Source of the DNA: Anisakis pegreffii
Lineage: Eukaryota; Nematoda; Chromadorea; Rhabditida; Anisakidae
Length of the DNA stretch: 64,000 bases
Assembly: GCA_035041965.1 (NCBI GenBank)
Contig: JAPYMA010000535.1
Coordinates: 62,001 to 126,000, forward strand
Direction: 5' to 3'
Shown: piece after piece, positions 49,509-61,494 of the stretch
Layout of the letters: the number at the start of each line of letters is the position of its first letter
How positions within the stretch are numbered: the first letter of the stretch is position 1
The notes under the pieces: model-generated
The model's input: only the letters and a program-made list of their open reading frames with translations
What the model was told of the DNA's origin: nothing
The model's database searches: none
Made by a program: the position numbers and the translations under genes

Positions 49509-50806
49509 GGATAATGTAAATGAGAATATAACGAGGCAGAGAATGACAGTGGCAGTGCGAACAGCACGACAATAACAACCACGGATTCGGTAGACGGCTG
49601 GATGAATGCAACGCAGCACCGATGGCTGGCTGGATGGATGGATGCAACCAGGACAAGCAGCAAAACCACAACAAAGCAGCACAACTGCCCTAGTTAGATC
49701 AGTACCGGATAGGATACTAGATCAGCCAGATCACAGCAGCTAGTCAGTTAGGCAGTCGACAGCAATTAACTAATCTCTAGGCAGGCAGGCAGCAGTCAAT
49801 CTCGATCCACTAGCAGTCGGGAATGGCTGCCGATCTCTCTCTCTCTCTGTGTCACTTAGCAGTGTTGTTCTAGCAGTAACAGCAGTTGTCTTGCTATGGT
49901 AGTATGCCTTCGCTGTTCAACTCTCTTGTACTTGATTTCTTGCCACAGCTCTCTTGCCTGCTTCACACATCATTTGTCACTTAGTTAATGCCTCATTCTT
50001 CACTCATCCTCTGACTTGCTCCGTTTTCCTTCTCATCACTCTTCTATATTATTCCTTTCTATCCATGGCCTCTCGTCGTGCATCACATTTGCTTACTCAC
50101 TTCATTGTGTTCTATCCTAACCCTATTCTCAATTCTACTGATGAAAAATAACGGACAAATGTACGCACATCTGCACACTTGCATATGCAACAAGAAGCTT
50201 TACCAACACCATTGTGCACTACTCATTCGTTTCTCTGTAGACATATACAATCTATATGTCACTTCACTGCACTGTTCTAAATTCGTGCACCGTGTTGCCT
50301 CGCGCTTCAATATTACGACTATCCTGCTCATACTTTTTAGGCATCTTAACAAGCTGCACTCTCCTCGTGGCCAAGCCAACGCTGGTCAGCTTTTTCGTTG
50401 TGTTATCTATCTCTCTTGCCACTGTCGAATCGGCACGATTCGTGCAACTCTCTGCATTATCGCTACGGTAACTCAATATTGTCACCAGCGCTTTGTCGTG
50501 GTGGCACAGTGCGAAGGGAGATAGATATAATAGATAGATGGCTAGCGAGGTTCAACCAACGATGTTCTCATCACTTTCGATCCTAGAGGTATCCGAAAAG
50601 ATGCCATATCATTTATCGTTAAAGCATCCATAGCCAGACGAGTAAAGATAAACGAGATAGATAACAGATTGCTGAAGTGACATGACGCACATCATATGCG
50701 ATGCATGTCATGAATACACACTTTCGCTGGCGTTATTTTATCGTGCGCATGGCAGCCGATTCATCAGCAGCAGTTCGAGTCAGCAGCGAGGCAAAGGAAC
50801 GAACGC

Positions 50807-50826
50807 TGGAGGAGGAGGAGGAGGAG
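50807..50826 (+). repeat. (GGA)n purine tract
   Basis: About six GGA units, non-coding, in the gpb-1 upstream region. Confidence 0.85.
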
Positions 50827-51360
50827 CAGTAAGGCTGCCTGCATAGAATAAGGATGTTGTATGTTTTATATTATAGGATATGATACGATATGCGTACCAC
50901 ACACAAACACAAAGAGTAGTACTTTCGCCGATTCGTTCGATTTAACGAATCTGCCTGCATCTGCTCTAGACAATAAATTACAACAACAAAACCTGCTGCT
51001 AGTTGAGGAGAAACATGGGAGAGTGACAACAGGGAGGGCAAAAGAGAGTGAGTGAGTGCAACCGAGTGATAAGTTGAAGTTGATGCCGAGAATCAAATGA
51101 TTGCGACGGGCAAACTGATGCATGTAGCTGTGAATCGCTGTGATACTAGGCTGAATAACAGATGGCAACGCTGCTGTAGAGATAGATATGGAGGGATGTG
51201 CGAGTTGACGGCTATCGGATGCGGATGACAACAAAAAAGCGAAGAAGGATCATTTGGCGCCGTGGTAGTAGTTAACTCGCTCGGATGGATGGATTATCAT
51301 TCTCTTTCATTCATTCGGACCTTCGTTTCGTGTCAATTTATTGATTCCATTTCGCTGAGT

Positions 51361-51382
51361 GCTGCTGCTGCTGCTGCTGCTG
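51361..51382 (+). repeat. (GCT)7 microsatellite
   Basis: Seven GCT units followed by further CTG-like triplets. No supported coding frame includes them. Confidence 0.85.
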
Positions 51383-52908
51383 CCACTGCTGTGCCAGTTA
51401 ACAGAACGACGAGGGAGAAGAGGAGTCAGTCACACAGCCAGAACACTACCTATATAATCATTCTACACTCACAAAGCCGCACCACGCATAACCAACCAAA
51501 CAGCTCGAGACATCACATCACATCTTCTCGCCGCTGCTTTTCGCCATCCAGTTGGTACCTTCTTGAAGCTTCTTTTTCTGCACCCTTCATATCTTTCATA
51601 CCTCCGCCTTTCACACAACATCAGCACGGTCTTTCAGTCTACACGCATGAGCTACTGGATGGTGTGGAAGTGTAAAGACTGTGGTAGTGATAGAGATGAC
51701 AAGACAGACAACCAACAATGCGGCAGCACAAGACGACATCTCTTTTCATGCCTTTTCAGTGAAGCCTTTCAGCTGACTGACTGACTGACTCACTGCTTGG
51801 CCGATGCTATAGTGGCGCAGAAACAGGAGAAGTACCGGCAAACAGGCTGTGTGTGTGTGTGCTATACTGCGCTGTAAGCCGTGGTGGATACGCCCTAACA
51901 TAGGCCATCATGTTACTAATGCTTGACTTGGCCTCCTTGCCTAGGCTCGTTGCTGCCGCCAGCTACAAGAGCTTAGTTGTTTGTGGCTGCTTACTTTATA
52001 GTCTTACTCTTGCTCTCCTCCTGCCCATTGGCACTTTCTGTGCCATCTAATCGCTGCCATCACATAATGCCTCTGCAGTTTTCGTAGACCTGGATTCAGT
52101 CCCTGGTTGGCCGGGTGGCAACACGCTGCGTACGTTTGCTCTGTTCCATGCTCACACCAATCAGCATATATATACATACAAAGATATACACGCAGTGGCT
52201 CTTGTTGCGGCATGATGAGCAACGGGAAAATTCATTCGTCGCATTTTGAGGGACTGACTAGCTCAGCATTACACTCGGTTTCCTATATCCGGCAAAATTT
52301 ATGATTCAGATATGAAGTATTCGACTAGGACTCAATCTTTTTGCGATAGTTCGGACCAATCCACTAAAATTTCGAGTCATATCATCACTATCCCATAAAG
52401 TTCACTCTTCTAGTATTCCAATACATACTTCTCTAACTAATCAAGTTGCTATTTTAGGAGTCAGGAATACTAGAGTCATTGGTTGAAGCGCTCTAAATTA
52501 ATCCTTCCTTTCATCGCTTGAGAACATTTGATTTCAACATTAGATTCATTTGCATACTATTAAAATCTTGAGAAATGACAGAGAACGTTGAGCGCAGACA
52601 GAATCGAGGTTTGAGCACATCCCCCGATACCTTATTGATGAATCAGACCTATCTAATTTGCACGCTTCGACCATTTTCTGCGATGGAGAAAAATCAAACA
52701 ATTTTCAGCATCGACACCCGAACAATGAACGTAGCAAATTGACGGGTTATCTCACAATCAGTTTAAAAGTATAAAAAGGAAACAAAAAAACAAGATGGAA
52801 GCAAATACATAAGAAGCGCTCGATATGCACGACGGGACGGCAAAACGCAGGAAGAAATCCTCAAGCAACAGTGATCTCGCGTTGAAGTGTCGCAGAAAGA
52901 GGGGATAT

Positions 52909-52996
52909 TCTGTGCACGTCTCAGTTGATTTGCATCGGTTATTTATGCTGTGATAAGCATAAATAACCGATGCAACTCAACTGAGATGTGTACAGA
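52909..52996 (+). ncRNA. 88-nt near-perfect hairpin, candidate microRNA precursor
   Basis: Two 41-base arms (52909-52949 and 52956-52996) are reverse complements except at three positions, around a 6-base loop (gtgata). As plus-strand RNA, two of the three differences are G-U pairs and one is a single mismatch, so the stem would be almost unbroken. Loop-proximal arms read tgcatcggttatttatgct and agcataaataaccgatgca. Size and shape suit a pre-microRNA, although such perfect pairing is also seen in hairpin siRNA precursors and young inverted-repeat elements. No target-site duplication is visible at its borders. It lies in an intergenic region 4 kb from the CNT gene. Confidence 0.45.
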
Positions 52997-53097
52997 CGAA
53001 AGATCAGCAGAGTTAAACATTTTCACAACTTTTTTGATGCTATGAATTTGTTCGAAACGCAACGCTGAATAGGAACACATCGAGCTGTGACAAGTTC

Positions 53098-53133
53098 AAT
53101 CAATCAAATCAAGTTCAATCAATCAATGCAAAT
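53098..53133 (+). repeat. Short tandem duplication (caagttcaatcaatcaa)
   Basis: A 17-base unit occurs twice, nearly identical, about 100 bases after the hairpin. A related A/T tandem with three aaaca(t/c)gatattaat units lies at 53938-54004. Both are non-coding. Confidence 0.6.
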
Positions 53134-54382
53134 CACGAACGCGGAATAAATTCAAGAGCTTGAGCCGTATTTAGGAAACATTACAATAAGAGAAACGTTC
53201 GCTAAACCATAAAAATCATTTGCGTTTATCGACACAAACCGTTACGGAACGTGAAAATACACAAACACATAAACATGAACACAAAATAAGCTCACCGATC
53301 TTAAAGCGCTCGTTCTAGAGGAGGTTAAAATTAGAATCAGTTTTACGAACACAACCTCTGCTCTCCTATCACAGATACTGCTTCCACACAGAAAGCTCTC
53401 TCGATCAGTTTCGATGTGTGACTCCTGCTGTGAGGATTACCTTTTCCGTGCGAATATCGCGGTGCTATGAAACAAGCAGCACATTCACGGGGATATTATA
53501 AAACAGAACACAATATAAGCACACGAGAACTATACTGTGGAAAAAAACCTCAGTGTAGAGGTGGTATCGAGAGGAATTATACTGGGCAGTGTGCACAAAA
53601 GTGTTCATGCTGGAAAGCACTGAATCGGAAAATCTCTTCTCCCATGAATTTATTTATCTTTATTACCATGAAAGCTGAAAATGAGATGGTAGAGAGCTAC
53701 TCACACAGAAGGCTTTTGTAATATTTGCTGCACATCAAGAGGAAGCAGCGATAATCACAGCGCTTATCAAGACATTAATATTCAGTGAATAAACAACAGT
53801 GCCACATTTTTCAAAACAAATTGCAAGTGCTCAATATAAGACTGCAAGAACTCCGCGCTGAGGCGAGCGAATGCGCAACTTCAAATTCAACTGCTGCATA
53901 CTTGTTCCTTTTATGATAAAGAGTGAAGAGGGTATTCAAACATGATATTAATCAAATTCAAATATTTAAATTCAAACACGATATTAATTTAAACATGATA
54001 TTAATAAACCGTTACTACTGTACAATCAAATTCGCATTTACACGTAAAATAAGCACGAACAATAATAAGAGGAAGTGTCAAGCCATTGTAAAATCCGCAT
54101 AACTTGAGAAATCAGGCTTGAGATCTGTAGGTAACCAACGGATCGGTTCCTTGGATAGATGGATGGACGGATAAATGTGACTACAACGCTCATAGCTTGT
54201 TTAACGCGCGGCGAGGCGACCGCGAGAGTAAGTAATCGAAGAGCGAGCAGTTTGGCATTCAGCCACTATTCGAAGACGACTTTTGCCGAACACACTCCAA
54301 ATCGCTAACAACTCCATACTAACACGACGAGAAATGAAGAAACGATGAGGTAATCGGCAATCGGCAATTTCAACTGAATTCC

Positions 54383-54397
54383 GGGGGGGGGGGGGGG
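54383..54397 (+). repeat. G15 homopolymer
   Basis: A run of 15 guanines in A+T-rich DNA. It may be a genuine mononucleotide repeat able to form quadruplex-like structure, or an inexact homopolymer call in the assembly. Confidence 0.95.
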
Positions 54398-56942
54398 CTG
54401 GAGAGGTCACTCGGAGTTTTTTCCGTCCGCGATCTCACAAGATCCGACGATTATACGCACATTCGGTGGAATGAGACATAAAACAGAAAACAAACTGTGC
54501 ATCAATGCACAGTGAGAGATAAGTCAGATGCACACAACCGCGAGTCTCACAAGTTGAACATTTGCAGAACCGTTCTTTCTAATACGGCACATATCATCCA
54601 TCGCTCAGTGTGCCCTAAAACAAAACAACACCAAAAGAGACCAAAAGAAATAAGCGGCCTCCTTCTCACAACACTCATCACACGGCTCGAATTTTAGTGC
54701 GAATCATGTGGCAGCGAATCATTTCCCACCTGACGTCAACTGGAAAAAACTTTATTTTCAATCATGAATTTCATGAACTTTATTTTCATGAATTTATTTT
54801 CAATCCGCTGTAAATCACACCGACGAAACTCTAAAAAGAATCTCTGAAAAGCACCGGGATTGGGTTGGCATAGTGTTCGATGTGTGTCGAATGAAAATAA
54901 GAAAAACATGTCGAAAAGACCAAAATCGGGCAATCTAAAAACGCTACGGGAACAACCTCGACCGTACAGAATGATTAAACAACAGCAATAAATTGAATAT
55001 AAACTCAAAACGGTTCCAACTTCACAATAACACACTCACTCAATAGAGCCGCAGTGCAACAGCACTTCAACGCCACTCTATCAAATCTACGTTGTTCAAT
55101 GGCATACAAACAAAACAGCTAACGTTATTTCTCTTCAGTTATTACCATTACGACTGAGAAGGCTTTCAGTTGCAAGTGGTAATTAATGTCTAGTTAATAG
55201 CAGCAGCAGCAGCACAACGTGCAAATATGAATCAAAGCATAAATTTAATGAAATAAGCACGCACGTACATAGATACGTACATACATACATATATGTAGAA
55301 TATATCTCGTCGTCGTATTGATTTCAGTTTAGCACTCAACAACAAAAATAACGTGCACATGACTGACTACTGCCTAGTGCAAGCACGGCACAACAAGCTC
55401 GTGTGAGGAATATTTTTTGATGGATCGGCAAAAATAGAGACATGAAGACGAGAGGGGGTTGTTCGAGTTGGCTGCACAGGCAGCGAGAAAGACAAGGCTG
55501 GTTGACTGCTCGGTCGTTTATACGCTTTGGCTGGCTGACTAGTGCCAACCGGGTTGTTGGCTCTTGAACCGAACAGGACATATTTTCGCATCTTCGTATT
55601 TCGGTTTGGTGGGTTTCAACGTGGAGACAAGGAGTAATGTTCTGCAACGATATCGGAATTGTTCTGATGTGAGATTTTTCATAAAACTGAATAAACATTC
55701 GCAAACTTACGCTTGTTTTTGAGAAGTGCTCTGTCGCAGAAGATTGAGTCGGTGTTAGAAAGATGTTCATCATTCGATTTGATTTGATCGAATGATATCA
55801 ACGAAATGAATCGAATGCAACTCGCAGATACACATAATAATTTTTATTACTTCAGTGTTGTATCATTGTCATTTGTGAGTGAACTGAATTTTGCTTAAGC
55901 AATTAATTTAATTATTACTAAACGATAACTATTGCTTTAGCAAAATTCTTATTGATAAATCATCAATACAAAGAGTAACAATAATAATAATCACAGTAAT
56001 AATAACAATAAACCAGTGCAAGATCTCGGTTGAACGGAAGAATCGATGCGAATCGCTAATAAACCGCAGTGGTAATCACTCACTCCATCGAATGAGCATT
56101 TACAATTATTTAGATAGCGCACCGTTATAATCACTGTGCAGAAAACATCACAGCAGAATATTATAAATTGTAAAAGCAACTGGTCAGTGACGGAATGCAT
56201 TGGTAGACTGGCGTGTGCGAGTGGAAAATCGAGAATAACATTTTGCTTGGGGATATTCCCGCTCTTAAAAAAAAGTTCTTTCTAAAGTTCCCGCTCTGAC
56301 TGTGTAATTTGATCAACATTTGATCAATTTGATCAATTTTACACGCATTTCTGCTCGACTTTATTGACTGAAATTGACTCACAATCAGGCAATACGAAGC
56401 GAAAACCTCCAAATTTCAAATTTCAAAAACCTCCAGAGAAAAAACAATTTCAACAAACAGATTTGCGTATCGCAAAAATCACATCACAGTGATCCCACCA
56501 TCACATGAAAACACATCTTTTCTTCTACTAACCCACTGATTGATACAATTTTGCAGATAATTCCGTATTCCATGAATTGAATTCTAGAAAACCCACTCAA
56601 TGAACTCGCCCCGTATTTTCTACAAACACAAGCACACGTCTCTGCACAAATTAACACGAATATTAGCATAAATGACACAAATTAACAATAACAATAAAAT
56701 GACAAGAAATCTCATAAAATCTCGCCGAATACGAACACACTGAAATAACAACATCGCGATACATATTATATTATCAACAATACAGATACTATTAGTCTTA
56801 CTGACAATACTCCTACTACAATCATTCTATAATCATTAGTACTATAATTACATTCATATTTATTTTCAGCGATTAGACTCTGTGCAAATGAAAAGAATAC
56901 ATCAGAACAGATTATTATTATTATTACTGCATCAAAATTAAT

Positions 56943-59900
56943 TTATAGTTCAGTTTTGATTAGCATTGACGTTACATTCGGTAATAATGTTGGCGCGAGT
57001 GTGCTCAAACTTGTGGCATTAGCTAATAAGTGCTGGTATTCGGTGACGTTAAAGCATGAAGCACTCTCTAATGGTCTTGGGCATGAGACTGGCTCCGAGA
57101 CGATAATGCCTGAAATGATTATTCATTTAGACAAAAGTGAATCTGATCAATATTGATCAGTCTGATCAATTACTAATAAATCTGGTCAATATTAAGGAAG
57201 AGTTTCAAATTTTAATCTGAGATGAGCTGAAATCAAGTCAGAGAATTATTCATGTGAGGGTGCATCGAACTAACCAGCCAGGGACGCTGTCCAGAAACAA
57301 GATATACAACCGGAGATGAGCGCTCGAATGACTACTTTCGAGAGTAAAGCTTTACGGGTGGGTGCCATCCCGCCGATAATACCCAACTGGATACCAATCG
57401 AACTGATATTCGAGAAGCCACACAACGCATATGTTGCGATCATTTGCGATCGAGGCTGCAAATAATGCAATTCAATTGAGTTTGCGTTAAATTTGTACTG
57501 AAACGGTTATACTCATTCACAGATTTCGTTTAAACAACACAAAATTTACCGTCAACAACGGCGGATTTGCGGCAACCATTGCACCGAGTCGTTGATACGC
57601 AATGAACTCATTTAGCATGGTTTTTGTACCCATCAACTGTGCCACTCGCAACGTTTGCTCGGGACTTGCCGTTACTCCCATCAAATAAGCTACCGGGAAA
57701 AATATATAACCGAGCAGAACCTGAAATCCGCTAATTATTCACTCCGAATCTCGCTCATACCCGAAAACTCAACTTTCTGCAAAAATACACCTCAAAAAAG
57801 CATAGCCGCAACTTGCACTGGTGCAGGGGAATTATTGTGAGCAATTTTCGTCATTAATGCTGAAAATATGAACCCAATGGAAGGGATCACGCCCAAAATT
57901 GACATTTTTTTCTCTCGTCAGAGTTTAGCTGAAGTTCGCTGTTAGCTTTAAAAGTACGAAGAGATATTGATCTCAAAACGACGACGACAAGTCATTTTGA
58001 GGTCAATGACGGAAAGTCAAAGCGAACGAGTGAGCGCACCTCGAGGTTCCACCCGTCGTAGCCAAGTAAACTGATGAACCACGCGACAACATTATTCGCG
58101 AAAGCGAGCAATGCCAGAAAGACGATTAAATTCGCAATGATGGCCATCACTAAATCCACAGCCATCACCGCCCCATTACTGATACACTCTAAAGCGTTAC
58201 TTTCCTGTCTGCAAAAAGATTCTTTGATTCACTGCAAAAATTTGCTCAAATCGATTCAGCTGATCAACAGCACTCGTCAAATATCAATCGCATTCACATC
58301 GCATTTATTGCAAATTCACATCAATCTTGCAATTGCGCATTCCTCGGCAAACCTCTCAGAGTTCCCTCTGAATCCGATGTTTTTAAACAGATTTCGCTCG
58401 CTCGGTTATCACAGCCCTTAAGTTAAACGTTGCCCACAGACAATGTGCAGACAACAGACGAGAACAACTGAATTCTTCACCCTTTCGGTAACTCCAAGTC
58501 CTCGATATTGATCAGTTGTGACTTCTTCGTTTCAGGATACATAATCTTCGAACAGGCCAACGATCCCGGAGCACTCATCAATGTTGCAGACAAAAGGTAT
58601 GTAGAGCATGCACCGAAACTGATGTACGCAGCGAACAGCGAGCCAGCAATACACGAGAAACCACTCGTCATCACTGCGTGGATTTCACTAGCGGTCATTT
58701 TGATTAGATAAGGCTTGATCAGGAGAGGTGCTTCACTCTGAAAAACAAATGCGGTTAAGTAAATACACCAGTAAACACTTGCTGCTTCTGGCAAGTTTAT
58801 TTGTGTCAGATGAAATCAACTGCAGATGAATGAAATTCAAATTTCGTATGTTCTCACTCGAAATTCATAACTCACCCTCTGAATCTCATAAATCATGAAT
58901 TAGAGAACTCTACTTATTGCACTGAACGAACTCAACTTCTGAAAGCAGTTAATAGATGTGTATGAGCAATTTTTCAGAAGTCAGCTGAAAGAAGAACAAT
59001 TTCAAGATGAACCTGGCCAAGGAAGATGCAAGCACACGCGTTCAGCGATTCAGTGGCCGTTGTGCCGAGAGTCAACTGCACAATCCATGCCATCTTCTTG
59101 AGAACCACTTGCATGATGCCGTAATAGTACAGTAACGAGACTATTGCACCAAAGTAGACGACCACTTGAATTGACTGCAATCCAAATTCACTGCATCAAT
59201 CATCATCAAAAACTTCATACAAAACGCCCTAAAGTCGATGGAAATCGTACGTTTGGCTCACTTTTACTCTTAATTTCTCAGTTGACAGTGGATATTTATC
59301 TGATTACATGTTGATCAAAAAACTGGAGAAATTAGAAAAAATACATTGAAATGTAGAAAATTTTGTGAGCTCAATAGAATACTGTGGAAAGGGTGATAAA
59401 GAATCGTACCGAGAAGGCAAAAACCGGATCCATTCCGCATATATTCGGAGGGGCTGACAAGAATCCGTAAACGAATGAAGTGCCCGAGTAGGTGAAGTCA
59501 AGAAAACCGACGATATAATACGACAGTTTTTCGAATTTATCTTTTCCCCAATCCCAACGTAGAATTAACAATCCGAATATGAATTGTATGAAATAACCCC
59601 AAGCGACTGGACGCCAGTTGATCTGAAATACCGAATATGTGTGCTCATTGATATAACTGCCAATTTCGCTGCTGGTAGAAGGCGGAAACAATCTGCTAGA
59701 AAGTCAGGCAGATCAGCCTGATTACTTGCATCCGTAGGTCTGACATGCACGTAGGCACTCCACTTAAAACGAGACGACTAAATATATCTGATGATGAAAT
59801 ACATGCAACAGATACATATATTGGTGCTGTAATGTACGCACGCAATCAGCTAAATACAGTAATCATTATGCACTTCTTAATCTCTTTCACTTAGCAATTA

Positions 59901-61490
59901 TCTGCGTGATCTATTCATGATCTACTAAACTTATTCATTCAGTAATCTACAATCAGTCTGCACTGTTATATCTCATGCCTGAAATCAGCTAGACATCAAC
60001 TCCAAGCAAGATATAAAGAGAGTTGTTCACTCACTCTGGCCGTGTTATGTGACACCAGGAACATGAAGGCCAGGAAGAATGCCATTCCAGACAACCCGAT
60101 CAGTCGGCGACGATCATTTCGAGTGTCCACAATAATGAATGCTAGTATTGCGCATGCAACAAGAATGTAAAATGTGCTGAAATTCATTACTGTTTCACAC
60201 ACTACTCCAAAATCAGTCTGCTATCCACCCTAAACTGTTCTATAAGATCGAAAGATCTTACGAAACGAACAAAGAAACGGATGAATCAACACAAACGAAT
60301 GCAAAACTAACATTCGAATGATGAAAATACTCCAAATTCTATCGTACACTACCTTCAGAGGTTTATATATAGTTCGATAGGCAATTTCGCCCAAAAATCG
60401 TTTCAGCAAACAGTAATATATGGTCAAACCCCACGCAATACACACCAATATCATTATTGTCTCAGCGCGTTCAAAATTAAGTGTTAACGCGTATACTGAA
60501 AGAAGGCATTTTTGATCATACTCTTGAATTGATCACACTCATAGAAATATTCACATCAGTTAGAGAAGTACTGCAGAAATTGTTAAATCGCTGAAATTAG
60601 GTATACGATACAATAGAGTACTGAAGTGTTGCATGTAGACGTAGGGGGAGAGGGATACGGATAAATAATATACGTTAGAAGGGCGACGGGCGAAAATAAA
60701 TCTGATGAGATGAGATTTGACGAAGATCTTCCGCCACAAAACTATCATCTGATGAGTCGGAATCGTTTTTCGTTATGGTTTGGAATCGCGCAACATTAAG
60801 AGTAATACTTTAGCTGCATTACAGCAACAAGTTCTCAAATACATAATAAGTTCTCAAACAATTTGTAAGAAATATTTAGAAATATAAAAACCAACTTAAA
60901 TAAGCGTGAAATAGTAGCAGAATTATAAGGCCAATGGCCCATTTGAGATATTTATTATATTTAGTGACGAAACCGCCGATGCCATCCTGCACAACGGCCA
61001 CATACTTCATCGGACCGGTGACATCTTCGTCCAGATATTCCGGTTCATCCATCTCTTCGTAAGCACTATTCGTTCTTGTTCTCGGCGGCTCTTTGTGACA
61101 TTCAACGTCCGCTATATCGTCATCATCAGCCGGATCTGAACTGTTCGTCGTGTCTGCCTCTATGTCCTTGTAAGAATCCGGTAGACCACCGCTTGATTTG
61201 GACTGCAGAATTATTTTAGTGACTGATCAGTATTCGAAAATCTCGTTTAGACAATTCTTTTTGCTCGGACATGCGTTATGCTGCTGTCATTCTATCCGAG
61301 GTTTATTTTCTGTTAGCTCATTGTGAGTACATCACATGACTATTTCGTTACGATTCTTCATAATTTCCACATTTCAAACAAGATTGCACTGATTTCTTCA
61401 GATTGCACTCGTTCTAACCTTAGACGAATCATCCGGAATGTCGGCTGCTGAATTATAATAACCAATTTCTTCTTGATTCAGTTGAGGCAT
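56943..61490 (-). CDS. Concentrative nucleoside transporter (SLC28/CNT)
   Basis: Eleven minus-strand exons: 61490-61419, 61202-60896, 60495-60348, 60176-60035, 59622-59410, 59174-59013, 58737-58481, 58178-58040, 57720-57550, 57455-57275 and 57109-56943. They total 652 residues. An acidic cytosolic N-terminus (about 1-110, with a run of four Asp) precedes the membrane helices. CNT landmarks are INWRPVAWG, SFVYGFL, LGTTATESLNA, FLGQSEAPLLIKPYL, HAVMTSGFSCIAGS, LMSAPGSLACSKI, TMLNEFIAY, ATYALCGFSNISSIGIQLG and GMAPTRKALLSK. The family couples nucleoside uptake at the plasma membrane to Na+ or H+. The C-terminus is Cys/Asn-rich with N-glycosylation sequons (NVT, NAT), as in outward-facing CNT tails. 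The acceptor of the eighth exon was set by phase; an alternative 10 bases upstream breaks the frame. Confidence 0.95.
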
Positions 61491-61492
61491 TT

Positions 61493-61494
61493 CT
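61493..61494 (-). promoter_or_regulatory. Putative trans-splice acceptor of the CNT gene
   Basis: On the minus strand aaaatccag ends two bases before the ATG at 61490. The very short leader matches the NECAP arrangement and typical spliced-leader addition. Confidence 0.45.

Larger units (their letters stand above)
47916..56942. other. 9-kb intergenic region upstream of gpb-1 and 3' of the CNT gene
   Basis: No gene with firm support. The 48-52 kb part is relatively G+C-rich and full of short simple repeats (GGAT, GGA, CTG, TG), suggesting promoter and upstream DNA of gpb-1. From 52.5 kb it becomes A+T-rich intergenic DNA containing the long hairpin at 52909. Orphan frames at 48753 and 53467 are described separately. 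Confidence 0.45.

Noticed and set aside
57796..57915. A minus-strand mini-ORF (MSILGVIPSIGFIFSALM...) inside the CNT gene, first considered as a coding exon
   Set aside because: The flanking exons join in phase 0 without it and give the expected continuous CNT helices. It has no suitable splice pair, so it is intronic.
58074..58421. A 115-codon plus-strand frame over the CNT exons
   Set aside because: Shadow of the minus-strand coding exon at 58178-58040 and its intron; the minus-strand reading has clear family motifs.
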